From Isoetes taiwanensis (Eukaryota; Streptophyta; Lycopodiopsida; Isoetales; Isoetaceae), in NCBI GenBank assembly GCA_021234155.1, contig JAJEKV010000047.1, positions 9,090,033 to 9,154,032 of the forward strand: a stretch of 64,000 nucleotides of DNA, written 5' to 3'. The notes beneath the pieces were generated by a model. It had not been told where the DNA came from. It searched no databases and saw only the letters and a list, made by a program, of their open reading frames with translations. Below are positions 36,900 through 47,846 of this stretch, one piece after another. Position numbers and translations under genes: made by a program. Numbering within the stretch: the first letter of the stretch is position 1; each line of letters opens with the position of its first letter.

Positions 36900-37950
36900 G
36901 TGTTCGTCGATGTGATCCCTTGAAAAAGATGCTCCTCCTTAATGTGTATGTCCGTCATAAGGAATGCGGCGACTGCTCAACGTCCCTACATGCGATGTGT
37001 CGTTGCAAGATTGCTGATGTGCGGTGCCATTGATCTCTTGAGTAGGGTCACCTGGCTGTTGCAGTCGGGCATTCTTGAATGTCTTCGAAGCTCTGAGATC
37101 GTGGTCGGTAGGCAGGCATTGTCATTCCTCCGCAGGTTGAATTTCTGAGTGTGACTCCTGTTGCTTGGGCTTTGCTTCATTCCGAGGTGCCTCTACTGTG
37201 CCTGGAAGTGTAGTCATCTCCATTGCCCCTACCATGGCTCCTTCTGGTCGCCTTTGCATGATTTGTACCTGCTGGCTAGGTCGTCTCCTCCGTCCTTTGG
37301 GTCCTATCCATTCGAGTCTTGCACTCCTTGGCTGACGTAGTAAAGTCGTCCTTCCTTTGGTTTCTAGGTGTTTCTGTGTCTGGAATTCTTGTTCGAGCAG
37401 AATATTCTCCTCTTTTATCTTGCCCCTAATGCTGATAGAGGCCTTCAAGTCGGAGATGTTCCTTCCCTGTATGCGTCTCCTCCCCCTCATTGTCTCCTAC
37501 TTTTTGGAACCGATGAAAGTTCTCCTGCTGGTGCAAGGGAGCTGGAAGCTGTCCGGGTCAGCCTTAGGTGATTTGTTGTTGCTTAGCTTGGTTGCTTCTT
37601 TTGTTGACGTTGCATGGCGTTGACGCGAGCTCTTTGGGCTGCAACCGCAAGGTGGTGGTCTTCCCTCCGGTTTCTCCTCGCTCCTGTGGTCGCCATGACT
37701 TCTCTCCTCGGTGGAAGATTATGCCCTCGGGCCCTAGCTTCGTGATGCTAACGCGGCATCGATGTCTAACGTCTTCCTGCACCTATATTTTGCTGCCTTG
37801 CATTCTTCCATTTGAAACTCATGTGCGTCGAGTCGGTGAAGGCGTCGAGATCCTCTTTCTGATGTGACCTCGTCGTGGTAGCCGGGAGGTTGACATCTAG
37901 AAAATTCTTGATGCCGTTGGTTACTAAATATTCTTCCCATTTGATGAAGA
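36900..37950 (-). pseudogene. Degenerate gag-like coding remnants
   Basis: Minus-strand ORFs at 37940-37734, 37782-37564 and 37490-37122 are rich in Arg, Lys, Gln and Glu (for example KIKEENILLEQEFQTQKHLE). They lie in the gag position beside the 5' LTR, and frame changes link them. Composition and position suggest a nucleic-acid-binding gag-like protein; no CCHC knuckle is seen. This is inference, not a motif match. Confidence 0.35.
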
Positions 37951-38022
37951 TTGATGGTAGGCGGTGGTGTCTGTTCTACTCGTTTGTCGGTTGAGGTGTT
38001 TTGTCGTTGTGCTTCCCTCTTT

Positions 38023-41000
38023 TGGAATTACGCCTTTTTCGGTCTCCTCTCCTTATCACATGCGTACAGACATTTTGGGACCTTGATGTCTTCAAGAAGT
38101 TTGCCTCTAGCTCTTACGTGGCTCGCCCCCGATCCTTCGAAAGTAACTTCAGTATATCCTAGAGTCTAAGGGTCTACCTGAAGGGCTCTCCTACAACATT
38201 CTAGGCTCTATAAGCAAGCAAGATGGCTCGAGCTGCATTACTGGAGACATGTCTATAATCTCCAAGTCTATGGACATTAGGACGTGTGGTATGGCATGAA
38301 ACGAGGTTTGTTTTGCAAAACCTCCATGATGTTTGAGACATACTCTAAGGTCCTAGCAAAAGTTGGTTTGGGGAGTCCAATCTCTACACATGGAGTGACT
38401 TGGGCAGCTCTAGACTCTAGCTCCTTTCTAGGTATCCTGGCAATAGGGAGTGTCAATGTGGCGGCTATATAAGTCAAACTCTATTAGAAGGACACAAAAT
38501 TAGGTCAGGGTTTACGCCTTGGGCATGAGCAGAGAGGATGATGAAGAAGAGTTGGACTTGGGTTGCTATGCTGAGGTCTAGATGACTATAACAAAGGGGT
38601 GTTCTTGGGCACTTCTATCTAGGAGTAAGGCATCAGATTTGAGCCAAGAGCAATACTTGCGAGCTACTAATGGGGTATGCTTCTATCTACAGACAAACAC
38701 AGTTTGGAAAGACAATTCAAGGGTTTGAGCAATTTTGGTCATTTTGAGATGGGGTTTGACATTTCTAGCCTAATTTGAGGTCATAAATGGATTCTAGGCT
38801 GTCTAACGGTCCTATTGCAACAAATTTCAGGCGATTTGGAGCTCTGTAGCTCAAGTTATGGAGGTTCAAAGTTTGGAGGTCTCACACATTGTGCCCAGCC
38901 CGAAATTGAGATTTTCATTATCTGTCCTGGCGCGACGTGTGAGACATTGGCTCAAAATGGGTTAAACTTGTCCAATTTGGGTGATATAAGGGTCTAATCC
39001 TACTTATCTCGCCGAAGTTAAGAAGAGTAATGGACCCCTTATTTGGTCGATTTGGAGCAGTTTTTGGGCACTTTGGGGCATGGTCTCACATAAAAGGTCT
39101 CACGTTAGCGCCGGGCCCGATAATGAACTTTTCATTTTCTGTCCTGGCGCGACGTGTGAGACATCCTCTCAAATTGGCCTAGGATGTCTGTTTTGCCTAA
39201 AACAAAAGCCAAAACTTACTAACTCAACTTAATTAAGTAACTTTATACACTTATAATTTACTCTAAGACACTTTGTATTAAACCAAATTTTATCATTTAC
39301 GAAATTAATAAGGCTCTCCTTTGATATGAGTGGCTAAGTGCATATCTTTCTTTATTAGAGTTACTCCTTGGTAATTGTCGTGTTTGTTGAGTCTTCAAAA
39401 TGTTGGACCGACACGCTTTCTGGCGCTTCTTGACCCTTGACCTCTCGCTCTCGTTGTGCCCTCTCCTCTTCTTGTTTCCTTCGGCCTCCTTGGCCTCTCG
39501 GGCCGCATTTTTGCCTTCGAGGAAGTCGAGCATTACGTTTGGTCGCGTCATGTCGATCGGAGTCTTGGTGTCTATCGAGATCTTTGTCTCTATCTAGCTT
39601 AAGGGTCTTGGTTCTAAGTCTAAGGCTTGGCAATTAATATTATCCAACATTATTAAAGCTTAAATCTAATTAAGAATTATAATTCAAACACAAACGTCAT
39701 TTTCCCTGTCTCCCTCAGGGCCTACCTAGCTGCGGAAGCGTAAACATACATGTCAGTATACAACATAATCACATATCCACCTCAAGGGTGGTGCATCAAC
39801 ATCTGCATAAACAATGATCAAGATCATACATAAGGATCCTACCCAAGGCTCGGACTTCGAAGGGGATGACCGGACGGCTTGGGTCTCTGAAGAGTTCATT
39901 GCGCATAATTCATGGCAATGGATTTGGGCGGCATAAGAACACTGACTTAGGGTTGTCCACTCCATCCGCCCTCCCCCATGCACACTTTCTGAGTAGGGTG
40001 AAAAGTGTTGGGACGATCAGTAGCCGCCGGGTGCATAGCCAAAGGGCTATTCCCGGGTTGCATCTCCCGGTCCCGATGGGGCGGTGGGGATCACTCCCTC
40101 CAGATCTACATGCCGACTCAAGGTGACTAGAGGGGCCCTTTGCCTCAGATTCGACTTGAACCCATTGGAAGGTGAACCCCACCCCACTGGTGTCGAGCCC
40201 ATGCCTTACGCACTTTTCGGTGGCAAGCCATCGGGACCTAGTCACAATGATCCCGTGTAGCACTAACACACCATAGGGGTCGTTCAAGAGTCGAGAACAC
40301 GAACCTCCTTCTAAGCCGGGCCCGGCCCCTTCACCCACAAACCGGGTGTGGTTCTTGTGCACAGCGAATCTATATGGTGCTAGAGAGGCTACTCTAGGAG
40401 CATCCACTACCAAGCTTTAGGTCTCTACCCCCTTCCCAATACAAGGAGTTCATAGAGATACATCATCCATATACTTCACGGAGAACTAAAGAACTAGATC
40501 TAATCTACATCATAGAGTTAGGTTCTTTAGTTAGAATCGCTATCTAGAGATCTGGGGAGGGCTGCTATGGGCAATTTAAGAGGCTAAACCCCTCTTCGAT
40601 TCGATGGTTGAAATGGGGTTTAGACTATTAAATTGCCTAAACTCCCGATCCTTGAGTTCCTCCTCGACTGAGCTCGACCATCCCCTGTGAGATGCTCGAA
40701 TCAAGGAAACTAATGATGCAATTCTCTCGGGGCAGTTGGGAGGCGGTTTTGACCCTTGGGGGTCAAAAGCAGAGCTCTAAAAAACCCTAGAAACGAAAAT
40801 GGGCAAGTTAGGGTTCTCCTACTTAAATAGACAAGGGGTTGGCTAGGGTTTCCAATTATCCCCTTTAGGCATGTGGGATAATTGGAAATGGGCCCACTTG
40901 CCTTTAAGGGCTAGGTGGCCAAGTGTGCCCACATGGAAATGTGTGCACCTAAATGTGCCCACATGGAAATGTGTGCACCTAAATGTGCCCACATGGAAAT

Positions 41001-41307
41001 GTGTGCACCTAAATGGGCCCACATGGAAATGTGTGCACCTAAATGGGCCCACATGGAAATGTGTGCACCCAAATGTGCCCACATGGAAATTTGTGCACCT
41101 AAATGTGCCCACATGGAAATGTGTGCACCTTAATAAATGTGCATGTGCACATTAATAAGAAATGCACATACCTGGCAAGTTGCCCCCTAGGGGCTACTAG
41201 CCCTGTTACACGCGTACCGCACACGTCGGTCGGAGTGGCGTGGTACGCTGACGTGGCAAAGACAAGATATCGTCCCGGGACCGTAGACATCTTGGCCGAA
41301 CGTCACA
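38023..41307 (-). repeat. Right LTR (5' LTR of the element), 3.29 kb
   Basis: Partner of 28975-31894. It carries two hairpin units (38878-38945 and 39098-39162) and seven tandem 30-bp repeats. A 532-bp central segment (39163-39694) replaces the 347 bp of the other LTR; that segment is open on the minus strand for a Lys/Arg/Glu-rich 90-codon ORF. The end CACA abuts block X2 directly. Confidence 0.75.
40922..41137. repeat. 30-bp tandem repeat in right LTR, 7 copies
   Basis: Same unit as 31574-31717 but seven copies, the last followed by the same TTAATAAATGTGCATGTGCA. The two-copy difference shows slippage or recombination since the LTRs were identical. Confidence 0.95.
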
Positions 41308-44300
41308 TTCTTGTTCTGTTGGCTTCTGTTTTTGTGTGTGAACTTGATAAGCCTTGATTTGGATTTGTATTGCTGAAATAATAAGTATGCTTTCCTTCTA
41401 AATAACGTGTTCAATAAGTTTGGGCAGACTACAATTGCTTAAGAGGTATGTATGCTTTGCTAGTTCTGAAATTGGTTGTGGTAAATAACATGTTGAATAA
41501 GTTTGAGCAGCCTACAATTCGTTAACAGGTATGTATGCTTTGGTGGCTCTAAAATTGGTTGTGGTATTTGGTTGTAAATGTGACGTGTTTAGCAAGTTTG
41601 AGCAGGCTGCAGTTGTTATCCAGAATTGTGTGTTGTGAATATGACCTGTTCAATGAGTTTGAGCAGCCTGCAGTTGTATAATGTGGCTAAAATTTCGAAT
41701 GCTATTTCAAATTGTGTAATTGAAATTATATGCTGGTACTGACTTCTTTGCTTTGTTAGTGGGCTTTGGCCCCTAAGCATACTAGGCATCCCTCTTGTGG
41801 GATACCTAGTATGCTTGGATGAGCGTCGGAACTTGTACTGGGGTTCGACTCCCCAGGCTCATAATTATTTGTTTGGTCAGACTTCCAAATTTGAGATATT
41901 GTATTTATTCAATGGTTTGGTTGCATCATAGGGGTAGGTCAAATATAGGGGATTTGACCCTATCTTGACTTCCACTTAAGGGTTGGAATTTCACCCCGTG
42001 GCATATGCTCTGACATATGCCACCATCGGATGGCCCCCAAAAATTATTAGACACCCTAAATGATAATACACCTCACTAGGATTTGAGCCCTTGACCATCT
42101 AGCCTTATGGCATGCCCCTTACCTAAGCACCACAACCAAGAAAGTAGGATACTATAATATGGAGTATATAAAATATAAAATATACTATATAAAATATACT
42201 AATACGCATATGGGGGACTTATAACTCCACTATGTAAAAAATACAATGCAAGGGATCAAACTCTTGTCCATATACCATGGAGCACAACCCTCACCATCAT
42301 AACATAACCGTCAAGGTAAGTGGATGAGCCTTTCATCATTTTCTTGAATCATTCTTTTGCAGAATAACAAATGGCCTCAAAGAAACTTGCAGAATCTGGT
42401 CAAGCTTATCTTGACGTAGTGCCATGGAAAGGGATTAAGCATTCTTGCCAGCCCCTTGACCTGCAGAATTCGGTCGCACTTCAACGACACTCCCGGATTC
42501 TGCAAGCGCTCCTGGATTCTACACGTCAGGAGGTATGCCTTCCCCCTTTCCATTCCACATAGCAAGAAGGCTATGTACAACATAAAAATAAAACCCATGG
42601 GGGAATTCAATACATCCACCATGGGAATGAAGATACAAGAGGACCATGAAAAGAGGGAACAAGATATAAAAACTGCACTATCTCTGCAAGAACAACACAC
42701 AATGTCAATGTTCCCATGCCATCATAGGGTTATATATACAAATCAAGGATTCGACCTCTTGATCCCAAGGACAACACAAAAATAAGCATGCCACCCTCCA
42801 ATAAGGCAAGGAAGCCTTTCAAACAACAAGATAACACCCAAAAGATATTTGTTACATAAACTAGGTGGAGACTCAAACCTCCACCTTTGCATTGAGTTAC
42901 ACATAAAATACTGCCTAGGATGAAACTTAGCTAGGATTCCTTTAACAATTATAAAAACAAGGGCTAATAGTTAAAAATAACAAGGGGGGATTCTTACCTC
43001 CAGCTTGTATAAATATAAGTTGGTCCTTAAAAATAATCAAAAATCTTATCTACAAGCTTAGCCATCGGAAACCTAACCAAGTTTCAAACACCCATGGTTT
43101 GAAACAAGGGGTTCCTCCCAAAAATATCCGCCCATTTCTCAAATTCTGGCCATCTTAAAATTTTTCTGAAAATTTTCCGGCAAAATACACTGAAAGATGC
43201 ACTAAGATAAATTTTTTCCAATAGTAATGAACGCTTGGTGCGAATTATTGTTAAATTACGACTATTTAAAACCGTAATTTTAGGGAGCGGTGCCGCCATG
43301 TCTGATCATTCTAGCGCCGCTTTATTCGAACCATAAAGGTAAAGGGGGCAACATTTCGGCTGTTTTTAGCTCATTTTATATCGAGTAATAGTTCTTCTTA
43401 TGGTCTGGTGAGTTGATTTCCGGTCAGTTGATTTATCCCATCGATCACTTGATTTTTGTTATTCCATAACACAGAAATAGCATATAAATTCAAGATTATA
43501 TTGACTGTATTATAAAAATTCAGGATTACACTATCGAAAATAGTAACAGAGTACTGATTAAAAAAGAAAGAAAGTTCCACTGATTCTAAAAAAAAGGTAT
43601 TACACAACTTCCACTGATCATCAACAACTCATGCCACTGATGAAAAAATATAACTCATAAAATCTGCGAGGACGGTGGGTTATGCACTATCACTTCGTTT
43701 GATCCAACGGCAAGCAAACAGCGGTCCGGATCAATGGAAATGCAAGGACCTAAGGTTTAAGAGTTGATTCAAGCTTGCAAGATGAGAACTTTATATCTCG
43801 GACCTCTTTTATTTTCCATTTTTTATATTTTGCATCAAAGCCTTTGTAACCATAGCATGGAGTGGACCGACATCTGTTGGAAAACCAAGAACTTATGAGA
43901 CAAATCGCAAGATAGATCTAATTAATCTGCAAACAATTAAAAGTATGTGAAGAACTTATACATCATTAGTGGCGCCCGATCAAAGAGGCGGAGACCACAC
44001 TCTAAGAAAAGGAATCAATGGCTCAACACTCTAAGTAAGATCTCAGGACTCTCTTAGTACAAGATTAACAGATTTGCTTCCTTACCTGAGCTTCAGTGAC
44101 ACAAACTCCAAGAAAAACTCCGAAAACCAGCTAAGGCGACTGCCAGAATGCAAAACCACAAGAACAGAAAGAATAACATCAAAAGTATGGCGATCCACGA
44201 CTGTAAACCATGCACAAATGCTATGGCAACAGAAAAAAGGCAAGCGTCCATGCCAAAACAAATTATCGCCATAGCTCTGTGCACGGTTATGGCGACGGGA

Positions 44301-46629
44301 GTATCGCCTGAAGAAAGGAGGAGGAAAAAAAAAAACTTTATGTACTTTGCTGACGTGGCATCCAGCTGGCCGAAATGTTCCCCCCGTTACCTTTATGTAA
44401 GGTAAAGGCGAGCTGGCGGCGCCTCATCGCCGCCAGGCATTTCCCACCAAAAAAATGGCCTCAACGGCATGCGGGCGTTCGCCTTTTCGCCAGAAAAATG
44501 GCACGGCCTTTACCTATTACAGAAAGAAGATTCGGATTCAAGAGATTGCTGGAGCTTCAAAAATTGCCAGAGCTTAGGGTTCCAAAACTTGTCGAATCTT
44601 AGGGTTTGTGGCTGCTAGAATGATTTGCAAAGCTGCGTTTTACCTGGTTGTAACCTATGGGGCCCTGAAATTTCCTACGATTTCAGTCCCTTTTTCTTTA
44701 AGGTGATTTTAGGGTCTCAGTTTTCGACGGCGCTCTGGTGGCGCCACCAGGTTTTTTCGTAAAGGGACCAACTCTGCTCCACAATGAAAGACTCTGCGAT
44801 GCCAATCTTCTCCTAGCCGAAGGTTTTCTTGAAGCCACGAAGCCATATTTCTGGCCGAAGCTTTTCTATGAAGCCATATTTCTGGGCTCTTCCAGGCCAT
44901 AGCCACGAAGTTCTATAAGCTCTGTAGGCGGATTTTTTTTATGCCCTATGCCATAGCCAGCAACTCTACTCCAGAAGTCCTACAAGCTCTGCTTAGGCAA
45001 AACATTCCAACATTTTCTTCAGCGGCGAGGTATATTCATTTCCTGGCCAATCTTGTGCTCAAATCAGAATAGGTTAGAAACAACGAAATAGATAGATCAG
45101 AGAATAGCATCCCAGTTCAAGATGGGGAAATTTCAGGGCCCCGTAGGTTACGGCGGAAAACTCCGGCCAGAGAGCTTCGGCCACCGCCTTTGCCGCCGGC
45201 TACTTCTCGGCGTCGCCGGCCAGAGGAGTTTTTCCTGTGAGAAACTTCCCCGCTCACGGGAAGTTTCCCCTTCCATAGATGTGTTGTTGTCTGGCCGGAA
45301 CTCCCCATGGCTCCGCTTCACGAGTCAAGTTCTAGGTGCTGGCCTTTAACAGAGAGAGCAGAATCCATGGCCATAGATGGAGCCATAAACTCCAGAACAG
45401 AATCCAAGCATAAATCTTAGATCCAAATGCCCCTGTTTTCAACTCAAAAGCATGAATTTAGAACGTAATCCACGCTAGTAAAACCCAACCCTTTTTGACC
45501 AAACCGAAAAGACAAAGTTGCGATTTATCGGATCCCGCCTTTAATTTGCCCAAGCGTTCATTGCATTTGAGAATTCACGGGGTCAAGATTCCGTCGTCAG
45601 AAAATGTCACGGCGACACTGCGGCTTTGCCGCCTAGGAACGGAGCCGCCTCAACACTTTCTGGGGCGGAATTTTCTCTCCCGTGAATTATCTAATACTTC
45701 TCAAATGGCAAAATGCATTTTATCGAATTATGTTGGGGTAATGTTCGGTGGAATTACGCGGGATAAGGCCCCCGGCGAGCCCGTTAGGTCGAGCCGGTGG
45801 GTCACTCGCAATGCCATGCCGCCGAACATTCCCCGAAAATGTTAGGGGTAGGCAACATTTCTCGCCTTAACATTTCATGAGCTTGGCGAGGTCAACATGG
45901 ATTGAACCTTGGAAAAGAAGGATTGAATCATTCAAGATTAGGCAAGCCGAATGTGGCAGACCCACTTGTTGGGGAAGTGCTTTAGCTTCATTTTTAGAGT
46001 AGCGTAATCTAAGTAAGATTGCGCTCCGCTTCAACACGGGGCGATGAGCTTTCGCGAATTGCTTCGCCCTTTGTTGCCGATTTGCCTTGGTTTGATTGCT
46101 ACTGGACTTCCGACATGAACAATTTGTCCGCATTGTCCATCCGGCACGTAATCAAACGATCCTTCTCTTGAGCTTCCTTTTTCTGTAAACCTACATCATG
46201 CTCGTGATCGAAACAAAAAAAACAAGCTTACCTAAAATTTTCCTCTGTTTTTTCTACTTTCAAGAAGACGATTCTTATAATTTATCTGCCGGATCTATGA
46301 ATCCAGAATAAAAAAGAAGCTGGAAGGGTACCTTCTTGAGATCGATGGGCATAGCCGGGGACAGATTGGACTGCATTTTAAACGTCTAACCGAGCAGGCG
46401 CTAGGAATTGCAAGATGTCCATCGGATGATTCTGGCCATAAGCTACGGCGGCGGATGTTTGCAGAGAAGTCATTTTGTAATGTATAGCTGGCACAAGCAC
46501 TGCCAGATGGCACTAGCTAGGACAGCTGGCACTAGCAACCTGCCAGGTAGGACAGGAGAGTCATAGGAAAGTTATAGGAGGTAAGAATGATGATTATAAG
46601 GAGAAATGTGGCCTACCCTAACATTTCGT
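41308..46629 (+). repeat. Block X, copy 2 (5.32 kb; partner 23633-28970)
   Basis: Begins directly after the right LTR with TTCTTGTTCTGTTGG and ends at AACATTTCGT, where it passes into unique sequence upstream of the PPR gene. Compared with X1 it lacks the hypothetical ORF to its left, consistent with a breakpoint. Dense-difference clusters relative to X1 occur around 43970, 44720, 45160-45260, 45440-45540 and 45710-45900. The copy of the ORF at 24696 (here 42371) is preserved but is equally unlikely to be a gene. Confidence 0.9.
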
Positions 46630-47846
46630 ATTAGATAATTTCCCGGCCGTCGAATTCCGGCCGGGAAAATGCCTCGGCGCAGAAACTTTTGTTGAACGGC
46701 TATGGCGGAGAAAGACAGAAGGAAGAAATGGATTGGCTTAGCTCCGAAACAGCGATGGGCAAAGATAAACAAAGGATAATCCGTTTGTAGCTTGCCCATG
46801 GGCATAAATTTGATGAAAATAACCACATGACCTGCGCCAAGGACAAAACAAACGGCAAAAACCCAGGGAGCTGCAAAATACCTAAATGAGCCCGAGTGCC
46901 GGATCTAGGAACTGTTTTTAATTGAAGAAGTCAAAAGCGTAAGGGCAGTGCCAGAATCAAAACGAGTGTTGCATAACAGAGTGCTTAGGTGCAAATGCAA
47001 AAGCAGTTTCGAGCACAAAAGCAGGGGATGCGCTCGCAAAAAATATGGACATGAAACATGGATCTTCTGCGAAACCTGGAAATTTTTCTGCCTTATAAAA
47101 TTCAGGTTTTAACAGTGACTTCAACAAACATTTATATTACGGTAAGACATATTACTATTTTCGAGCGCTGCCTGCTATAACCATGCCATCTTGCATCAAG
47201 ATTCTAATCCTGCATTATCTTGGAGTCCGTGGTGGACAAACCATCTGGACCAACTATATAGTGTCCCATATTTTCTACTGTGGTTGTTGCTTCAAATAAG
47301 CATTTTGCACCTTTTTTCATATAGCTCATAAAATTTGAAAGCTTGCCTGAAGTCCGTCACATACTGAATTGTTAGACATTGTCTAATACGTTTACTATAG
47401 CCATTGAAAGATGGTCATTTCAAATACTAGCACAACCACAGGATGCACAGGATGTATGTAATTGAAAGACACAATAAATACGGTGCTTGAATATTCCGAC
47501 TGGCACGCCTGGAATGTAGACCAAATCTAATTATCTGGTTTACCAGACATACAGCTGCCGCTGCTGTAATGGAGCTGCATGATTTGCACCAGGTATGCCC
47601 AGCCTACATTTTTCTTATGTGGGGGTTTTTGCACTCTGTTTACATGCTTGCTAGACCATCTAGGACTACAACGATGTGCTCTTTGTGCTTAAGTTATGTC
47701 TCATGGGTTCCATTGTTTAGATTGTCAGTTGTTATAAAACAACTCCGATTACAGAAGTGTGTAAAAAGAAAATTGCTATATCAAGGAAATTGCCACTTTG
47801 AAGGGTTATTGGTTTCGAATTTCTGGACAAATTTTATTATCTAGCC
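46630..47846. other. Upstream region of the PPR gene
   Basis: Unique sequence. Close to the X2 boundary is an inverted repeat, TTTCCCGGCCG / CGGCCGGGAAA, with an eight-base loop (about 46639-46669). No gene is recognised. The PPR promoter presumably lies here, but no TATA box stands out. Confidence 0.4.

Larger units (their letters stand above)
28975..41307 (-). mobile_element. LTR retrotransposon, ~12.3 kb, minus-strand, no recognisable pol
   Basis: Two direct repeats (28975-31894 and 38023-41307) begin TGG and end CACA in plus orientation, flanking a 6.1 kb internal region. Just inside the left repeat lies CTCCCCACCTT; on the minus strand it reads AAGGTGGGGAGAA directly before TGTG, an ideal polypurine tract. 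The element is therefore on the minus strand, with 5' LTR on the right and 3' LTR on the left. Degraded gag-like ORFs lie next to the 5' LTR (36.9-37.9 kb). I found no RT, integrase or protease motif, and no primer-binding site starting TGG near the 5' LTR. It is probably non-autonomous or decayed. Outer flanks are TCTTT (left) and TTCTT (right): similar but not a clean 5-bp TSD. Confidence 0.7.

Noticed and set aside
35408-37870. Plus-strand Leu/Ser-rich ORFs within the retroelement
   Set aside because: They are antisense to charged minus-strand frames that fit gag composition and the element orientation set by the polypurine tract.
40843-41155. Long repetitive ORFs on both strands (repeating His/Cys/Met-rich pattern) over the 30-bp repeats
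   Set aside because: A 30-bp tandem repeat is open in several frames by periodicity alone; the shorter array at 31.5 kb gives the same peptides. Not genes.
23633-46629. X1 and X2 as a pair of 5.3-kb LTRs of one giant element
   Set aside because: They lack TG..CA ends, leave no PBS or PPT next to the inner repeats, and their outer flanks share no target-site duplication.
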